Positions 59,622 to 64,000 of a DNA stretch of 64,000 nucleotides are shown in pieces. Source of the DNA: Nereocystis luetkeana (lineage: Eukaryota; Sar; Phaeophyceae; Laminariales; Laminariaceae); NCBI GenBank assembly GCA_031213475.1, contig JARUPZ010000014.1, forward strand, positions 1-64,000. Direction: 5' to 3'. The position numbers and the translations under genes are program-made. Below the pieces are notes generated by a model. The model was not told where the DNA came from, did not search any database, and saw only the letters and a list, made by a program, of their open reading frames with translations. How positions within the stretch are numbered: the first letter of the stretch is position 1; each line of letters opens with the position of its first letter.

Positions 59622-59965
59622 CCGGTCGCCCCGGTGGTTCAAGTGGTTAACCTCGAATTCTACTTGTTTGAGTCCTGGGTTCGAGCCCCAGGTGGGTCGG
59701 ACTTTGACTTTATTTGCAAAAATAAAAAATAAAAAGGAGTCAATTGTTGAGAGCGCCTTGCAGCGTGGGTAGGCACAATTCGATGCGAGTCGACGAGGGA
59801 AGAAAAGGCTGAAACCTTCTCGCGATAAAAACGAAGGCACGTACCGTCGCGGGAAGGGGGGAGAAGAGCCTGCTATGTGACCCCGGATCTGAGTTACGAG
59901 TTGGAAGGAGAGAGAGAAGATGTGTGAAGATAATGAATGGGATGAGAAAAAAAAAAAAAAAAAAA
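59622..59965 (+). mobile_element. tRNA-derived SINE, copy 2
   Basis: 344 bp with a tRNA-like head, a unique body and a poly(A) tail. A box TGGTTCAAGTGG at 59635-59646, B box GGTTCGAGCCC at 59678-59688. The T arm CTGGG/CCCAG and D stem GGTT/AACC fold; the acceptor pairs at 6 of 7 positions with two wobbles. The anticodon loop is malformed (no T33), so it is not a tRNA gene. No clear target duplication was seen. Confidence 0.82.
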
Positions 59966-60469
59966 TAGCTAGGCTTTCGCGTTTTCGGCTAATCAATCTT
60001 AGTAAGCACGTGGACCACCTACTCAGCCACCGAGGACGTCGGCTTCTTCATCTAAATGAGAAAGATCGATGCTTACGCGTAATTACGGCAAAAACTGGGT
60101 ACATACTACGTTTTAGAGCTGCGTGTGGTAGTTGTACCGTCTTGTTGACCAAGCACTCCAATTACAACAGTTACAACAAGTAGTTTGTCCCCAAAACGGG
60201 ACTGCAGTCCTAAAAGGGTAAATAGACATCCCTGCCAGGATCGAAACGCAGGTATTTACTGTTGGTTTTTCTCACATGATCTCATCGCCACAATATAACA
60301 ATGCAGTCTCTAATGTGGTCGCAGGACAGGCTCTAATACCTCTGTAGTGAAAGAAATAATGCCTCGGTAAAAAAAAAAAGCAAAGAGTCGTACACATACA
60401 TGATATCTGACGCACATCCATCTACACCTCCGACAAAACATGAAAAGAGACGTCCGCGCACGTGTGTGT

Positions 60470-60960
60470 GTTCTTCATATATATTAAACCGTTCTTTCTA
60501 CCCGTCGACATCCAGCATAACCAGTGTCCGTGCCGATTCTTCAATCCTAGAAGAGATACAAGTTCTGTGGTCACAACGCTACGCCACAGAGATACTACGT
60601 TGCCAAGTATGCAGCAACCACAGCAGTGGGCAATGCAATGTCATGTCGTCATACTATTATTAGCTATGACAGGCATGACATACACATTCTGTGAAATAGA
60701 GAAACGGGAGGAAACAACCAAAGAGAAAACAAAAACAAAGAAGATAAATCGAAGGAGAAGAAGAAACAAAATGAAAGAAAAAATAGAAGAAACAATCTCG
60801 TGCGTACGTGCGTATCAGAGACTTGCGGTACGCTGTACAAGTCGCCACAAAACTGAGAAGACCACATACTTCCAGAAAAAAAAAATAGACAGGGTGAAAA
60901 TAACAGCTCGACGTCGAAAAATCGAAATCAAAATCGAAAAAACCACACATCCAAAACGGG
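60470..60960 (-). repeat. Repeat Y, copy 3 (inverted)
   Basis: Reverse complement of the blocks at 10.9-11.4 and 55.3-55.7 kb, clear to about 60760 and diverged or rearranged beyond. It generates a 206-codon Lys/Glu-rich plus-strand frame, which is compositional. Confidence 0.65.
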
Positions 60961-61114
60961 AGAGAGAAAAAAAAATCAAGCCAGTCAAGGAAGCAATAGA
61001 AAGCAAGAAATTAAGAAAGGAAACACACAACAAAATAATGCGCAAATATAGCTGTGCAGACCTCTATTTTTGTTTTTACTAAACTTCTCAGTTCATCTGA
61101 ATTGATTACTACCT

Positions 61115-61119
61115 ACTAG

Positions 61120-61150
<31 letters not shown>

Positions 61151-62403
61151 GTTGTTGTTGTTCTCACATTAACTCGCTGACGAAGGAGTCCGTGGTCACA
61201 CAAAGGTGTTGGAGCCCTAGGAAGATCCGAAAAAACCTCCCGAAAATTCGGCTGTGTCAAAATACACGAGACGAAAAAAGCGCACACAAGATAAAACCAA
61301 CGTGCAAAACTGAACTAACATGGCCGCGGGTATATCCTCTCAACTATAATATAGAAGAGTACCCCCGTTCCCACCACTACTAACCAACTCGTGGCTGCTG
61401 ACTACAGCGGATGCTGCCTGAAGTGCTGCCTGCACCGTACGAAACGCACGGTAGTCGTGAAAACGAAAGAGGAACACACCTGTCTGCTATCTGGAGTGCT
61501 GTCAGAGTGAAGACTCGCGGATATGCAGTGAAAAAAGGAGCAATCGAACCTTACTACCACACGAATATCAACGATCGCCATCTCTTCCTGGACTGTCTGA
61601 CACAAAAAGGTGCAGCACAGTTATGATACCACGTCCCTGATAATTGCGTAGGTTATTCCCCATGAAGGGTATACAACTAGTTAAACTACAAAGACCAGTG
61701 ACGACGTTTATAACAAGTACCAGTAGATACTATTCTGCCTCGTGAAAAACAATACCAGGAAAAAACAAACTATGACTGCTTCTCTCGTGATGATAGTGTG
61801 CGCGCAGATCATGGGTCTCCATGCACCGTCTTCCTGCCGCTCTTCATGGCCGCCTCATCGCCTTGGCCCAATCCACCCGCTCCTTTGCGCGTGCACTCGT
61901 TGCCATTCCCTTCCAGTCGTTTCCCTTTCTCCGTCATCCTGAAAAACAAAATGCTCCTCGCACTTACTTGCGGTTCTGATCTGGAAAATAAAAACTCTCG
62001 CACAGGGGGAGGTCAATCCGTCTCTTCCCCGCACGTCGACGCTCAGTCTCCCTCCTCCCTCGTCGTCGAATCCAGCCTCCCACCGGCGCAATAGACTGTG
62101 CCGTAGTGTGGCCTGTGGTGGCGCCTGCCTCCGCGCACGGACACCCCGATTGAGCATTGCTGCTCTGCCGCAGCTGCCTAAAAAAGACGCGCGAATCGTA
62201 GGTCTCCGTGCCTGACGCACCACGTACGACCCAACTCTACTGCCGCCTGAGCCTCGCGGCCACAGGCAGCAGCAAGAAGGTATCACTCCTTGAGGGTGAG
62301 TCCGGCCTTACACCCGCCAGAAAGACCTACCCCACTCGCTATTAGCCTGATAGGGCATGCCTCGCAGCATTCCTTGCCGAGGCAGCGAGGGGAACGGAAG
62401 TAG
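61115..62403 (-). mobile_element. Repeat X, copy 2 (inverted)
   Basis: Full-length inverted relative of 53993-55190, starting with a (GTT)n tract at 61120-61160 and ending at GGGGAACGGAAGTAG. Together the two copies form a large inverted repeat with a 5.9-kb centre. Confidence 0.72.
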
Positions 62404-63064
62404 TATTTATGCGAGTACCTATCTGTAGTGTTTTCTACCAGGAATTAATGGAGAACATGCTGCTTCTACCGGTACTCCGCATGCATGCGTAGTAGCAGTG
62501 GTATTGGTGTATATAGTAGTCAACGCATGGTACCGCGTGCATGTATTAATAGTATGAATACCAGGCAGGTAGTGTACGGAATAAGTATATGTTTATTGTT
62601 AAGAGGGGGGTAGAGATTTAAGCTGCTGGGAAGGGGCACAGCGATGTCGGTACTACGTAGAGAGCGCGATGCTTGTAGATGATCACGAACTTCCTATTAT
62701 TCATGGCCCTCAAATGAGTTTAGAGGAAGGGAGAGAACTCAAGTGAACGATAGTGGGCTTCGCCAGGAACATCAATTAGCCAAGACGTTGAGCAAAACCA
62801 AATTGTACGCAGATACCTGGTACCTGGTACACAGTTGTCTATCGGGACGTTGTCCGACACAAGACTCACAACTACATACATCAGAATGTTCTCGACAGGG
62901 ACATTGTCATAAAGAAGATTCCCAGACTTAGGCTCATTCTTATCGGAGAGCGTTTTTTCCAAAAATTCCAAAGTTTGGAAAACATTGGAGATATATATCA
63001 ATATACGGAGGCGTTCTGTCACTATTCGTGAAATTCTCATGGAGCAAAAATATCAAGATCGTCA

Positions 63065-63904
63065 AGGGCCCATCTTTACGGGGACTGTTATTATTTCAAT
63101 TTGTTTTTTGTTTGTTTTCTAACTTAATTTGCATCTGATTGGTCGAAGAGTGCACGACCAAGAGAAGGTAAATTAGAAAAATCTAGTTTGAGTAAAAAGT
63201 CGTTTGGGACTTTTTTTGGTGTGATTTTTCGAATTCCAGTTCTGAATTTGGGAGTTCCTCGGTCTACACGTAGCATGTTCATGGTGGGTCAATACCTTCG
63301 ATGGAGTCTGGGGCGATTATTGGCCCTTGGCCACTTCGGTGACCACGATCGAGGCCAAAACACGCGAACCTCAACGAGAGGTGACCGGAGCAATAGCCGC
63401 GCCCACGCCCACAGACCATAGAACATCGTACCCCGGCGGTGGCTCCTCAAAAGTAATCATGGCGGCCGCAATGCCTATTTTTCGGCCTGCTCGATCGGCC
63501 AACAATCACGAAACCCGAGCAAACGAGCAAAAAAACGGAGGATACGCTCGAGACCTCGAGAGCTGCATCACCGCTGCTGTTCCGCACGTGGCGCTTGAGG
63601 GCTCCCTCCGCCCACCCAAGACACCCTGAGAGGGGTAGCTTCCTATTCTGTGCGACCAAAGAAAAAGAGGCTGGCGGGGACGTGCACGCGGCAGCGCAAA
63701 CCTTCGCTCTCGTCTACGCGCGTCGTTGTTTGTCGGTTGGACGTTGTGTTAAGCGGTGCGTCTATACCGTTTTTTTTTTTTGGTTGGCAACTAGTACGCT
63801 GTTCCCCGATAAGACACAAACACATTTTTTTTTCGAAATCAAATCAAAATTCATTGAAATTGAAGTTTTACTTCCAGATGGTGTTCCTCGTTAAGATGGG
63901 CCCT
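63065..63904. mobile_element. Putative TIR element, 840 bp
   Basis: The left end AGGGCCCATCTTTACGGGG and right end CCTCGTTAAGATGGGCCCT are inverted copies with two mismatches over 19 bp. The interior is AT-rich at both sides and GC-rich in the centre, without a transposase. No target duplication was found. Confidence 0.45.
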
Positions 63905-64000
63905 AACATTCCAATAATATTTTGAGGGAAAAAAACAGGAAAATATGGAAGATTGGACAATTAATTGCGCGAAACAATATCGAAAATTTGATTAAAAAAT

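Noticed and set aside
59622..59700. tRNA gene
   Set aside because: A and B boxes are good, but the anticodon loop lacks T33, the acceptor stem is imperfect, and the unit is repeated with a poly(A) tail. It is a SINE head.
60462..61082. 206-codon Lys/Glu/Thr-rich frame
   Set aside because: Lies in the purine-rich strand of repeat Y; composition alone keeps it open.

Overview
The window is the left end of a eukaryotic chromosome. It opens with about 3.6 kb of (CCCTAA)n telomere, followed by a ~221-bp subtelomeric satellite (about 3.6-4.96 kb) and a short interstitial telomere block. The rest is intron-rich, low-coding-density DNA. TTAGGG-type telomeres, many tiny exons with long introns, and a surface protein built from Pmp-type beta-helix repeats with a multi-pass membrane C terminus suggest a stramenopile, most likely a brown alga. 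The organism call is inference from these traits, not from a database search.

The dominant feature is one minus-strand gene spanning 6258-47285 (~41 kb), transcribed toward the telomere. I could assemble 25 exons that stay in one frame from ATG to stop (4218 nt, 1405 aa). Exon 1 encodes a signal peptide and the N-terminal beta-helix. Exons 2-19 are eighteen tiny exons (78-84 nt), each encoding exactly one Pmp-like repeat. All are phase 1 to phase 1, and all junctions fall in the same Gly-Gly-Ala codon context. Exon 20 holds two fused repeats, exons 21-22 several more. Exons 23-24 encode a Cys-rich CxxC region and the first membrane segments, and exon 25 the remaining membrane segments. The introns contain several decayed copies of the same cassette (acceptor or donor lost, stops or frameshifts). 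The locus therefore looks like an exon-cassette array under birth and death near a telomere. This resembles the shuffled LRR and TPR exons described for brown-algal candidate receptors.

Introns also hold transposable-element debris: a ~650-bp foldback hairpin (20.4-21.0 kb), a dispersed repeat at 10.9-11.4 kb shared with 55 and 60 kb, and several interstitial telomeric tracts, one flanked by a 34-bp duplication. From 47.3 to about 50.4 kb I see no gene.

From 50.4 to 64 kb the window is a repeat graveyard. It contains two copies of a 317-337 bp MITE with terminal inverted repeats, perfect 8-bp target-site duplications and an internal TTAGGG tract. It also contains two copies of a tRNA-derived SINE with A/B boxes and poly(A), and LINE 3' ends with (CAA)n tails including a broken reverse-transcriptase C terminus. 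Three copies of a ~1.2-kb repeat (two of them inverted) and two TIR elements complete the region. No tRNA, rRNA or CRISPR was found.
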